A stretch of DNA of 24,406 nt. Origin: a bacterium UBP3_UBA6266 (GTDB taxonomy: Bacteria > Auribacterota > UBA6266). Where the stretch lies: NCBI GenBank assembly GCA_002440765.1, contig DJVC01000107.1, positions 1 to 24,406 on the forward strand. Reading direction: 5' to 3'. Position numbers and translations under genes: made by a program. The stretch's first letter is position 1, and the number at the start of each line of letters is the position of its first letter. Under the pieces are notes generated by a model. It was not told where the DNA came from. It saw nothing but the letters and a program-made list of their open reading frames with translations, and did not search any database. Below are positions 8,686 through 17,130 of the stretch, piece after piece.

Positions 8686-8976
8686 TTATTCCTCAATGAC
8701 TTTGGGCACTATAAAATAGCCGTCGTCGGAATCGGGAGAGCTTTTGAAAATCTTATCCCTGTCAATTGACGGGGTTATTTTATCCTCTCGAAAAACATTC
8801 TTCAAAGGAAGTATATGTGCGGTAGGCTCAACATCCTTTGTATCAAGGGTATCAAGTTTTTCGACGTATTTTATTATCCCTTTGAGCTGGTCTGTAATTT
8901 CATCAAGCTTTGTATCATCAAACTCCAGCCTGGAAAGATTCGCAAGGTATTCAACTAATTTTTTATCAACTTTCAT
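8686..8976 (-). CDS. gatC: Asp-tRNA(Asn)/Glu-tRNA(Gln) amidotransferase subunit C
   Basis: A 96-residue protein of normal GatC length. It wraps around GatA and GatB and stabilises the complex. [12 protein letters not shown] near the start, [18 protein letters not shown] in the middle, and [13 protein letters not shown] are the family blocks. The start lies 6 bases from the rsmA stop and the stop lies 2 bases before gatA, inside one transcription unit. Confidence 0.94.
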   Translation of the reverse strand: MKVDKKLVEYLANLSRLEFDDTKLDEITDQLKGIIKYVEKLDTLDTKDVEPTAHILPLKNVFREDKITPSIDRDKIFKSSPDSDDGYFIVPKVIEE

Positions 8977-8982
8977 CCGAAA

Positions 8983-9807
8983 TTATTTCCCCTTCAGACA
9001 ATTGGCTATTTTCACAATATCCCCTGTTTCAAGTTCTTCTATTCTAGCAGTGCGGTCAAGCCCTATACCGCTTAATATACCTACGGGGTCAGTTCCCCTG
9101 CCGACCTCAGCCAGTATTTTTCTGAACTGTTTTCTTCTCTGCGAAAAACCCTTTTTAAGCATCAAGTCGAAAAGAGCCATATCTTCCACATAATAATTGG
9201 GTTTTTCCGGGAAAACAAATTTAACGGCAGCGGACTCAACTTCAGGCCTCGGGTAAAATACGTTTTTGCTTATATCAAACAATTTCCTGACCGAACAAAA
9301 CAGATTTATTTTAACCGTAATGGCCCCGTATTCGGGTGTAGCGGGTTTTGCGACAATCCGCTCCGCCATCTCCTTCTGCATAACAAGCACGGCTTCGGAA
9401 ATACACCCCCTTGCTTCCATTAAAGTGAATATTATAGATGAAGTGAGATAATAGGGCAAATTAGAAATTATCTTATATTTTTCTTTGTCGCGAACACAGA
9501 ACTTATAATCGAGAAAGTTTCCCCTTATGAGGTTAAAGTTTTTGTCGGATGAAAAACGCGCCTCAAGAATGTCAGAAATCTTCCTGTCAATTTCACAGAC
9601 TTCAAGGCTGCAGCCTTTATTCAAAATAACGGAAGTCAGGGCGCCCAGTCCGCCGCCAATCTCCAGAACTTTGTCCGCAGCAGTCAATTCCATGGAATTG
9701 ACTATTTTTCCCGCAACATTAGCATCTATCAGAAAATGCTGGCCAAACCTTTTTAAAGGGGCGATTTCACACTCTTCGAGGATATTTTTTATCTCAGAAA
9801 TATTCAT
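8983..9807 (-). CDS. rsmA: 16S rRNA (adenine1518-N6/adenine1519-N6)-dimethyltransferase
   Basis: A 274-residue SAM-dependent methyltransferase that dimethylates two adjacent adenines near the 3' end of 16S rRNA. GQHFLID (22-28) is the N-terminal signature. SAM motif I is LEIGGGLGALT (48-58), the acidic motif II ends CEID (71-74), and the catalytic NLPYY lies at 116-120. QRRKQFRKIL in the C-terminal domain is typical. The gene follows pdxA by 7 bases. The surA-pdxA-rsmA order also occurs in E. coli, which supports the identity of all three. Confidence 0.95.
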   Translation of the reverse strand: MNISEIKNILEECEIAPLKRFGQHFLIDANVAGKIVNSMELTAADKVLEIGGGLGALTSVILNKGCSLEVCEIDRKISDILEARFSSDKNFNLIRGNFLDYKFCVRDKEKYKIISNLPYYLTSSIIFTLMEARGCISEAVLVMQKEMAERIVAKPATPEYGAITVKINLFCSVRKLFDISKNVFYPRPEVESAAVKFVFPEKPNYYVEDMALFDLMLKKGFSQRRKQFRKILAEVGRGTDPVGILSGIGLDRTARIEELETGDIVKIANCLKGK

Positions 9808-9814
9808 CAGGATA

Positions 9815-10816
9815 TCAATTATTAAAGTATTTTAACTTCCTCGCAAGTTTCGCCGCGAGGATCGCGGCGGCTTCCATACTCTTTGAAGACGCTCTGTTTT
9901 TCCACGCGATATCAAAAGCTGTTCCATGGTCGGGAGATGTCCGTATGAACGGCAGGCCTAAAGTTATATTGACTCCATCTTCGAAACCGAGTATTTTAAC
10001 CGGGATAAGACCCTGGTCATGATACATAGCCAAAACCGCGTCGTATTTCCCCTTATTCGCAAAATAAAAAATTGTGTCTGCCGGGAAAGGGCCCGAACAA
10101 TCTATTTCTCTCCTTCGGGCCTTAAGAACCGCCGGCCTTATGATTCTCTGTTCTTCCGTGCCGAACCTGCCGTTTTCTCCGGCATGGGGATTTAACCCGC
10201 AGACGGCGATTCTGGGTTTCTTAAACCCCAGTTTTAACATCCCGTCATTCAGGACCGATATTTTCCTGTAAATGCCGGAAACCGTGATAGAATCCGCAAC
10301 TTTCTTCAACGGCAAATGGGTCGTAACAAGGGCTGTCCTTATGTTTCCTCCGATAAGCATCATCGCAAAATCCGCGGATTTTGTTTTATCGGCAAGATAC
10401 TCGGTGTGTCCGGGAAAATCATACCCGGCCTTTTTAATCGATTCCTTATTTATCGGTGCAGTGACAATCCCCGAAATTTTTCCTTCCAAAGCATACCGCA
10501 GCGCAACATCTATGCATTTCATGGCGGAAATTCCGGATAAAGCGGAAACAATGCCCGGTTTAAGCCTCCCCTTATGTTTTACCGCGGGCATTACACATAT
10601 CTTTTTCCCCAACTCCGTTGAATCCAGTTTTCCGGATATAATATGTATCTTTTTCCCGATTAAGATACCCGCTTTTTCAACAACCAGGGGGTCTCCGAAA
10701 ATCACAGGTCTGCATACGGAAAGGACTTTTTTCGATAATGCCGCTTTAACACATATCTCAGGTCCGATCCCTGAGGGGTCTCCCATTGTAAAAACAACAA
10801 CAGGTTTTTTAGACAT
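9815..10816 (-). CDS. pdxA: 4-hydroxythreonine-4-phosphate dehydrogenase
   Basis: A 333-residue NAD-dependent enzyme of pyridoxal 5'-phosphate synthesis by the DXP-dependent route. The start TMGDPSGIGPE (10-20) and the metal-site histidines His167 (TTHLPL), His211 (NPHAGE) and His266 (MYHDQG) are present. The closing block LGLPFIRTSPDHGTAFDIA is also intact. Length is normal. AAGAGA lies several bases before the ATG. It sits between the surA-like gene (19 bases upstream) and rsmA (7 bases downstream). No pdxJ is in the window. Confidence 0.95.
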   Translation of the reverse strand: MSKKPVVVFTMGDPSGIGPEICVKAALSKKVLSVCRPVIFGDPLVVEKAGILIGKKIHIISGKLDSTELGKKICVMPAVKHKGRLKPGIVSALSGISAMKCIDVALRYALEGKISGIVTAPINKESIKKAGYDFPGHTEYLADKTKSADFAMMLIGGNIRTALVTTHLPLKKVADSITVSGIYRKISVLNDGMLKLGFKKPRIAVCGLNPHAGENGRFGTEEQRIIRPAVLKARRREIDCSGPFPADTIFYFANKGKYDAVLAMYHDQGLIPVKILGFEDGVNITLGLPFIRTSPDHGTAFDIAWKNRASSKSMEAAAILAAKLARKLKYFNN

Positions 10817-10835
10817 TATAATCTCTTAGAGGGGG

Positions 10836-11795
10836 TTATTTGTAACAGATATAGGCTTTCTCTCTCAGTTCCTTAATAAACTCCGCCTTTTTATCCCTGA
10901 CTTTATCATATGTCAACTTGTTTTCTATAGACTGGAAAACATCGCTTAAAGAGGCCGTACCTTCGGTAATCCTGTCTGTGAGTATCACCACATAAAACTC
11001 ATTTTCAATAACAAAAGGCCTGCTGAACCCACCTATCTGAAGCGAAAACGCGTTTTCTTCTATATCTTTCAGCAGCTGGTCCCTGCCGTAAAAACCCATG
11101 TCTTCCTTGACGTTTACAAAAGTATCGCCTTTAAAGTTACCTTTTATTTCTGAAAGGGTGGCATCGCTTTCCAGGAGCGCGAATATTTTGTTTGCCTTAT
11201 CCAAAGCCGGTTCTTCTTCTGAATCCTTGACCGTGATTAAATCAAACCTCACCATCTCTTTTACAAAGAAATCTTCTTTATGCTCATTATAGTACTTTTC
11301 CACATCGGTAGGGGCAACAACTACCCTGGAAGTGACAAAATACCCTACCAATCTCATTATCATCATCTGTTCTTTTATTTCCTGGCGGTATTTTTCAACT
11401 GTTATTCCATCACCTTCAAGCGCCTGGATAAATTCATCTTCGGAGCCGAACCGGGCTTTGACCTCGTTTATTTTCCTGTCTATTTCTTCTTTGTCAATTT
11501 CAACCTTATATTTGACGGCTTCCTGATACAGAAGTTTATTATCTATCATTATATCAAGCGCTTCCTTCTGGGCAGACAGCAGTTTTTTATTCAATTCCTC
11601 ACCGGAATATATATTCTTATACTGTTCATACAGAGGTTTTATCAACCTGTTTATATCGCTCGATGTAATGACATCATCATTGACTATCGCTATTATTTTG
11701 TCGAAAACAAAAGCGGGAACATCAGCGGGAAAAGCAAGGCAGGTTATCCCGATGATAAAAATACAAATAAAATTGAGGATTCTACTGCTTGTCAT
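10836..11795 (-). CDS. surA: SurA-like periplasmic chaperone with a degenerate parvulin domain
   Basis: A 319-residue exported protein. Residues 1-28 form a signal peptide with a hydrophobic core and an AxA-like end. A SurA N-terminal helical chaperone domain follows (DKIIAIVNDDVITSSDINR), then one parvulin-like domain from about 170 to 285. That domain lacks the expected landmarks. SHIL is replaced by FDLITV, the GGDLG loop reads KEDMGF, and the FGYHII end reads NEFYVVIL. It is therefore probably a chaperone rather than an isomerase. The ATG overlaps the 3' end of the upstream parvulin gene by 14 bases. Position ahead of pdxA-rsmA supports the surA name, though E. coli SurA has two parvulin domains. 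Confidence 0.78.
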   Translation of the reverse strand: MTSSRILNFICIFIIGITCLAFPADVPAFVFDKIIAIVNDDVITSSDINRLIKPLYEQYKNIYSGEELNKKLLSAQKEALDIMIDNKLLYQEAVKYKVEIDKEEIDRKINEVKARFGSEDEFIQALEGDGITVEKYRQEIKEQMMIMRLVGYFVTSRVVVAPTDVEKYYNEHKEDFFVKEMVRFDLITVKDSEEEPALDKANKIFALLESDATLSEIKGNFKGDTFVNVKEDMGFYGRDQLLKDIEENAFSLQIGGFSRPFVIENEFYVVILTDRITEGTASLSDVFQSIENKLTYDKVRDKKAEFIKELREKAYICYK

Positions 11796-12669
11796 CGGCT
11801 TCTATCTTTACTTCCTCTACGGCGCTTTCGTTTATCTGTATATCGGATTTGGATTTCACATCTTCAAGCCATTTTTGCAACGTGTCATTCTTTTTTTTCT
11901 GGAGAAGAACCTGTTTAATCTTGTCCTTATTTTCATCAAAATCAATTTTTTCGCCGGATGCTTTTTCGGTAACCGTTATTATATGGTACCCAAACCTGGT
12001 TTCCACCACCCGGGAAATCCCCCCCACTTCAAGGTCAAACGCCGCGTCTTCAAACTCAGGAACCATCTGCCCGCGGGCAAAGAAACCGAGGTCACCGCCT
12101 CTTTTTGAAGAAGGGCAATCCGACATTTCTTCGGCAAGGACTTCAAATTTTTCTCCATTATTTATCCTGTTAAGAACATCTTCAGCGGCTTTTTTCGCCT
12201 TACCCTTGATCTCTTCATCCGCATCCTCAGGAATCTGGATAAGTATGTGAGAGGCTTTTATTCTCTCAGGAATCACAAATTCTTCACTGTGCTCATCATA
12301 ATATTTTCTCGTTTCCTCATCGGTTAAACCGATTTTATCAAGTACTTCCCTCTCAATGAATATCTGTGACGCCATTGACTTCTTTATATCGTTTATCCTG
12401 GACAGCAGTTCTTCATCGTTATCAATGCCCTTCTCCACCGCCATATCATATATCAGGCTGTTTATTATCATGGAATCCAGGACCTGTTTTTTAACGTTTT
12501 CATCACCATATGCGGCAGGCATAACAGAAATTTTTATTTTATTTTTGAAGTCATCAACCGTTATTTCCTGCCCGTTCACCGTAGCCACCACATCTTTACC
12601 GGAAGCGGCGCAAACCGCAGCCTGCAAAAACATAAGACCTATCACAAAAAAATATTTCGCTGTTTTCAT
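11782..12669 (-). CDS. exported parvulin-type peptidyl-prolyl isomerase (PpiC/PrsA/SurA class)
   Basis: A 295-residue exported foldase. The signal peptide covers about residues 1-22. There is a cysteine in AAVCAAS, but the residues before it are a poor lipobox, so a soluble periplasmic form is more likely. The N-terminal SurA-type domain starts VVATVNGQEITVDDF. A complete parvulin domain lies at about 138-232, with ASHILIQIP, KRGGDLGFFARGQMVPEF and FGYHIITV. The tail is acidic (VEEVKIEADDKQ). GGAGG is six bases before the ATG at 12669. It overlaps the next, surA-like gene, giving a pair of one seemingly active and one degenerate foldase, presumably for outer-membrane protein assembly. Confidence 0.88.
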   Translation of the reverse strand: MKTAKYFFVIGLMFLQAAVCAASGKDVVATVNGQEITVDDFKNKIKISVMPAAYGDENVKKQVLDSMIINSLIYDMAVEKGIDNDEELLSRINDIKKSMASQIFIEREVLDKIGLTDEETRKYYDEHSEEFVIPERIKASHILIQIPEDADEEIKGKAKKAAEDVLNRINNGEKFEVLAEEMSDCPSSKRGGDLGFFARGQMVPEFEDAAFDLEVGGISRVVETRFGYHIITVTEKASGEKIDFDENKDKIKQVLLQKKKNDTLQKWLEDVKSKSDIQINESAVEEVKIEADDKQ

Positions 12670-12743
12670 TGAAATCCTCCAATTTAGGGATTGTTTAAAG
12701 CGCTTAACCCAATATTTAACAAGAAAAAGAGTTTATCATTTAC

Positions 12744-15374
12744 TTATATACCCTGCAACAAGTTTTTCACCGTCGAAATTAACTTTTCAGGATTATCAAT
12801 ATCACCTCCGATATCCGTTAAATTGTAAGACAGTCTTCTTCCCTTTTTTCTTATAATCAGCCCGGAACCGGTAACTTCAACGGAGTTTACCCCGCAGGAA
12901 CACGCCGAGAACCTTAATTTTGCAATCATTAACATCAAACTCACCGGCCTGGGAATCGCCCCGAACCTGTCTTCCATGTTTCGGGCTATCGAATCTATCT
13001 CTTTGCCATTGACAGCGGAGGCTATCATAATATAGATTTTAGTCCTTTCAGTCTCTTCTTCCACATAAGCCTCGGGAATCCTCAAATATAAACCGAGATC
13101 TATGTGTACATCCGGAATTTCACTGACTTGTTTACCTTGAAGCTCAGCCACGGCCTGACGGAGCAGTTTACAATATAAATCGAATCCAATCGAGCTCACA
13201 TGCCCGTGCTGTTCCTTTCCTATAATATTTCCGGCACCTCTTATTTCCAGGTCTTTAAGAGCAACCTTAAAACCCGAACCGAGCGAAGAGAATTTCTTCA
13301 TCGCATAAAGACGCTTCCTCACATCGGATGTCATAGCCGAATCGGACAATGTAAAAAGGTAGGCATACGCCCTGCGCTTAAATCTTCCCACCCTGCCTCT
13401 CAGCTGATAAAGGTCCGCGAGCCCGAACATATCCGCGCGCGCTATAATTATCGTATTGGCATTGGGTATATCTATCCCGGATTCTATGATCGTTGTTGAC
13501 ACCAGAACATCGATTTTTCCGGAAACAAAATCACCCATTATGGATTCAAGTTCATGCTCGTGCATTTGCCCGTGAGCATAAGCAAACTTAACCTGCGGGA
13601 TAGCTTCCGCCAGCTCGGAACATACCTTACCGATGGAATCAATCCTGTTATGAATATAAAAGACCTGACCTTCCCGCCCGATTTCCCGCAGGATAGCCTC
13701 CCTGACAACAGTTTTATCGTATACCCCGACATATGTCTCAACCGGAAGCCTGTCTTCGGGAGGAGTAGTGATTGTGCTTATATCCTTGGCTCCCGCAAGT
13801 GACATATAAAGCGTCCTCGGAATCGGAGTAGCGCTCATAGTAAGCACATCCACGGTTAACCTGAATCTTTTCAGTTTTTCCTTATGGAGAACCCCGAATC
13901 TCTGTTCCTCATCAATAACAACAAGCCCCAGATCTTTAAATTCCACATCATCCTGAAGGAGCCTGTGCGTACCGATTATAATATCGACTCTACCTCTTTT
14001 TAGACGCTCAATAATGTCTTTCTGTTCAGAAAACGTTTTAAACCTGGAAAGCATTTCAATACAAACCGGATAATCGGCCATCCTTTCGGAAAAAGTATCA
14101 TGATGCTGCTTCGCGAGAATAGTGGTCGGTACCAACACGGCAACCTGTTTTGAATCCATGACTGATTTGAATGCCGCCCTCATGGCAACTTCCGTTTTTC
14201 CGTAACCAACATCGCCGCATATCAGCCTGTCCATAGTCCTGTCGGATTCCATATCATTTTTTATGTCGCTTAACGAAGAATTCTGATCGGGTGTCTCTTC
14301 GTAAATGAAAGAAGCTTCCAGTTCTTTTTGCCACATGCTGTCTTTCGAAAACTTAAACCCGGAAGCGGAATTTCTCGCGGCCTGCGTCTTCAGCAGTTCC
14401 GATGAATAATCCATTATGGCTTTCCGGGCTTTTGCCTTTTTATAAAGCCACTTCCTGCTGCCCAGCCTGTCAAGCGCCGGTTTTCTGTCTTTTAACCCTA
14501 TATAACGCTGTATTAAGTTAAATTTACTTAAAGGGACATATAACTTCGAATTATCCGCATATTCTATAAGGGCCTTTTCCGATGTTTTGCCGTCTTTTTC
14601 TATCTGACTAAGCCCCAGATACCTGCCTATACCATGATCTATATGGACAACATAATCTCCGGTCTTAAGTTCGGAAATTTCCATGGGCGCGATAGAGCCG
14701 TAAAACTTTCTCCTCGGCCTCTGTATTTTATATCTTCCCAGAATTTCCTGATCGGTAAGGATATAAAGCCCCGCATCATCAAGCGAGAAGCCGCCCCTTA
14801 GCCTACCGATTGAAAAATTAATTTTATCGACAGGCACTTTTTCCTCGACCAGCATTTCGGCCAGGCGCCCGATTTCTCCCGTGTTATTTCCGAATATGAA
14901 TATTTTTTTTCGTTTATCTATTATTTTTTTTAAATCGCTAACCGCGCTGCTGAATATATTTTTCAGGCCCGCGTGCTCCGTTTTCGGCCGGAAATACTCT
15001 ATCCTGCTTATCCCGAAATTAATTTCCTTAAAATGTCCGAATTTCCCGCCGGCAACACCGTCTTCCGCGAAAATGATTTTTTGTCCGGCGGAATCAAACA
15101 GATATTGCACTTCTTCAAATTCCTCCGGACTTTTATGCGCCAGCATTTTCTTATTCTTTTCTGCTTTTCGCACCAATTCCCCCGGATCATCGAGGACTAA
15201 AACAGCAGACGGTGAAAAATAATCCGTTATACGTCCCATCCTGCCCGGAGTCATCGTTATCGTTTCATCCGCGGGCGCGATCGAAACAGCGTTCTGCTTC
15301 CTGAATGACCTTTGACTTGAAGCATCAAATATCCTGACGGTATTTGCCGTATCTCCGTCGAAATCAATGCGCAC
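12744..15374 (-). CDS. mfd: transcription-repair coupling factor Mfd, C-terminal 876 residues downstream of an in-frame stop
   Basis: The helicase/translocase part of Mfd, which pushes stalled RNA polymerase off DNA and recruits UvrA. The RNA polymerase-interacting domain starts at about residue 237 (GDYVVHIDHGIGRYLGL). Helicase motif I is GDVGYGKTE (387-395), the DEEQ box lies near 485, and LTMSATPIPRTLY follows. The RecG-like TRG region (LYQLRGRVGRFKRRAYAYL) and C-terminal domain are complete. A GTG at 15374 could restart translation 22 bases after the TAA at 15396-15398. However, the same frame reads PSNSDYPV between them, which is normal Mfd sequence, so this is the second part of a once-continuous gene of about 1080 codons. 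Confidence 0.93.
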   Translation of the reverse strand: MRIDFDGDTANTVRIFDASSQRSFRKQNAVSIAPADETITMTPGRMGRITDYFSPSAVLVLDDPGELVRKAEKNKKMLAHKSPEEFEEVQYLFDSAGQKIIFAEDGVAGGKFGHFKEINFGISRIEYFRPKTEHAGLKNIFSSAVSDLKKIIDKRKKIFIFGNNTGEIGRLAEMLVEEKVPVDKINFSIGRLRGGFSLDDAGLYILTDQEILGRYKIQRPRRKFYGSIAPMEISELKTGDYVVHIDHGIGRYLGLSQIEKDGKTSEKALIEYADNSKLYVPLSKFNLIQRYIGLKDRKPALDRLGSRKWLYKKAKARKAIMDYSSELLKTQAARNSASGFKFSKDSMWQKELEASFIYEETPDQNSSLSDIKNDMESDRTMDRLICGDVGYGKTEVAMRAAFKSVMDSKQVAVLVPTTILAKQHHDTFSERMADYPVCIEMLSRFKTFSEQKDIIERLKRGRVDIIIGTHRLLQDDVEFKDLGLVVIDEEQRFGVLHKEKLKRFRLTVDVLTMSATPIPRTLYMSLAGAKDISTITTPPEDRLPVETYVGVYDKTVVREAILREIGREGQVFYIHNRIDSIGKVCSELAEAIPQVKFAYAHGQMHEHELESIMGDFVSGKIDVLVSTTIIESGIDIPNANTIIIARADMFGLADLYQLRGRVGRFKRRAYAYLFTLSDSAMTSDVRKRLYAMKKFSSLGSGFKVALKDLEIRGAGNIIGKEQHGHVSSIGFDLYCKLLRQAVAELQGKQVSEIPDVHIDLGLYLRIPEAYVEEETERTKIYIMIASAVNGKEIDSIARNMEDRFGAIPRPVSLMLMIAKLRFSACSCGVNSVEVTGSGLIIRKKGRRLSYNLTDIGGDIDNPEKLISTVKNLLQGI

Positions 15375-15395
15375 AGGATAATCGGAATTTGAGGG

Positions 15396-15398
15396 TTA
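15396..15398 (-). other. mfd: in-frame TAA interrupting mfd
   Basis: The minus strand reads GTT TAA CCC TCA, giving Val, stop, Pro, Ser, at the place where Mfd proteins have an aromatic residue in GGIIDV(F/Y)P. The two parts share one reading frame, so a single-base indel is not the cause. One substitution from a Tyr codon (TAT or TAC) or from TTA would produce it. Confidence 0.9.
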
Positions 15399-15983
15399 AA
15401 CATCGATAATGCCTCCTCTGACACAAAATTCTCCTTTGAATGAAACCTGCTTCACCCTTTCGTAACCGATACAGGACAACTTTGTCTGTGTATTTTCAAA
15501 ATTTAAATATTCCCCGGATTTTACGCTTATAACACAATCAAAGAGGCGCGCGGGAGCGGCAACCCTGTGCTGGAGGGCATCTACTGTCGTAATTATCAGC
15601 GCCGGAGTTTTATCTTCGGCAATGCGAATCAACGCTGACATTCTTTCCCCGACAACATCGATGTGAGGATGGACATGTTCCCCGGGAAGGATTTCCCACG
15701 CGGGCAGGTAAATAACACTATACCCGCCCAGAAAAGATTCTATTTCGTTTATAACGGACTCGGCTTCATGATTTCCGGAAACACATAGGATAAAACTTCT
15801 GGAGAGCTGCTTAAAAAGATACGAAAGGACATACCCCTTCGCTTCCTGAGGTATTCCCCGGCCAATACAACTGTTACCTTTCCGTACGGTATCTGTTAAT
15901 CGGCGGAATAAATCGGACTTTTCCGAAAAAACAAGGGGTTCCCAGGCATTACAGAGATTTAATGTATTTTTCGATCCGCTCAA
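15396..15983 (-). CDS. mfd: transcription-repair coupling factor Mfd, N-terminal 195 residues ending at a premature stop
   Basis: The start of the UvrB-like module of Mfd, used for UvrA binding. It carries YLPAWEILPGEHVHPHIDVVGERMSAL-type sequence (the region around residues 100-125) and ends EFCVRGGIIDV. In intact Mfd proteins that ending continues into FP or YP. Here the next codon is TAA, followed in the same frame by PSNSDYPVRIDF. The start is a TTG at 15983 with AAAGG three bases upstream, inside the 3' end of the aminotransferase gene (35-base overlap). No better in-frame start is visible. Alone, this piece has no helicase motif. Confidence 0.9.
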   Translation of the reverse strand: MSGSKNTLNLCNAWEPLVFSEKSDLFRRLTDTVRKGNSCIGRGIPQEAKGYVLSYLFKQLSRSFILCVSGNHEAESVINEIESFLGGYSVIYLPAWEILPGEHVHPHIDVVGERMSALIRIAEDKTPALIITTVDALQHRVAAPARLFDCVISVKSGEYLNFENTQTKLSCIGYERVKQVSFKGEFCVRGGIIDV

Positions 15984-17130
15984 GACCTTTCTTGATAACT
16001 TCCATCGATGCGGCGTAAGACAACCTTATATGCGTGTCCCAACCGAAAGCAGCCCCCGGAACAACAGCCACATGAGCTTTTTCAAGTAAATCAGCGGCAA
16101 AATCAGTGGATTTCATTCCCAACCCGGATACATTGGGAAATACATAAAAAGCGCCTCCGGGTTTAACACAGGAAACACCGGGGATTTCACTTAATCTACC
16201 GAACATATAATCTCTTCTGTCCCTGAATGATTTGACCATTTTATTTATAAATTCCCTGTCGCCTTTTAACGCGGCATACGCCGCTTTCTGGGCAATGGAA
16301 GCGGGATTAGAAGTGCTGTGGCTCTGATAACTTGATATCGCGGAAGCTATCGGTTTCGGCGCGGCTATATAACCGATTCTCCAGCCGGTCATAGAAAAAC
16401 TTTTTGAAACGCCGTTAACTATAATGGCCAAATCCTTCAGTTCGGGACATATTTTCAAAATGCTTTCTGATTCACCCTCATAGACTATCTTATTGTATAT
16501 TTCATCAGATATAACAAATATATTATTCTCTATGGCAAATTCTGCTATCTCTTTCAGTATTTTTCTTTCCAGAACACAACCTGTCGGGTTGTTCGGGGAA
16601 TTTATTATAATGGCTTTGGTTCTCGGTGTGATTTTTTTGACCAGGTTCTTCATCCTGAGCTGAAAATCTTCCGATTCATCACAAAGCACAAACACCGGGA
16701 CACCGCCCGCCATTTTAACCATCTCGGGGTAACTCAGCCAATAAGGGGACGGAATTATCACTTCATCTTTCTCATTCAATATAACCTGCAAAATATTAAA
16801 AAGAGAGTGTTTGGCGCCGCATGAAACTACTATTTGAGAGTAATCATAGTCTATCGTAGTATCTTTTTTGAATTCGTCCGCGACTGTTTTTCTCAATTCA
16901 GGGGTTCCGGCCGCAGGCGTATACTTTGTAAAACCTTCATCAATTGCTTTCCTCGCAGCCTGTTTTATATTTTCGGGAGTGTCAAAATCCGGCTCCCCCG
17001 CCCCAAAACCAAGGACACTAATGCCCTTTTCTTTCATTTCTTTTGCTTTACTTGTTATTTCAAGCGTAATGGAGGGCGTTATGTTCTGTACGCGGCGGCT
17101 TAGCGAAATCTTATTTCTTTTTCTTTCCAT
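15949..17130 (-). CDS. class I pyridoxal-phosphate aminotransferase (aspartate/prephenate type, 1-beta subgroup)
   Basis: A 393-residue fold-type I aminotransferase, most likely moving amino groups between aspartate and 2-oxoglutarate. GAGEPDFDTPENIK is at 43-56 and SPYWLSYPEM at 128-137. SPNNPTG is at 178-184 and SDEIYNKI at 208-215. The PLP lysine is Lys243 in VSKSFSMTGWRIGY, and a substrate-carboxylate arginine is plausible in HIRLSYA near the end. Length is normal. The ATG lies inside the NDK gene (20-base overlap) and the 3' end overlaps mfd, so translation is coupled along all three. Members of this subgroup may also use prephenate; sequence alone does not separate these. Confidence 0.92.
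   Translation of the reverse strand: MERKRNKISLSRRVQNITPSITLEITSKAKEMKEKGISVLGFGAGEPDFDTPENIKQAARKAIDEGFTKYTPAAGTPELRKTVADEFKKDTTIDYDYSQIVVSCGAKHSLFNILQVILNEKDEVIIPSPYWLSYPEMVKMAGGVPVFVLCDESEDFQLRMKNLVKKITPRTKAIIINSPNNPTGCVLERKILKEIAEFAIENNIFVISDEIYNKIVYEGESESILKICPELKDLAIIVNGVSKSFSMTGWRIGYIAAPKPIASAISSYQSHSTSNPASIAQKAAYAALKGDREFINKMVKSFRDRRDYMFGRLSEIPGVSCVKPGGAFYVFPNVSGLGMKSTDFAADLLEKAHVAVVPGAAFGWDTHIRLSYAASMEVIKKGLERIEKYIKSL

Noticed and set aside
15396..15398. Frameshift, selenocysteine or pyrrolysine as the cause of the mfd break
   Set aside because: Both parts are in the same frame, so no single indel is involved. The codon is TAA, whereas selenocysteine uses TGA and pyrrolysine TAG.
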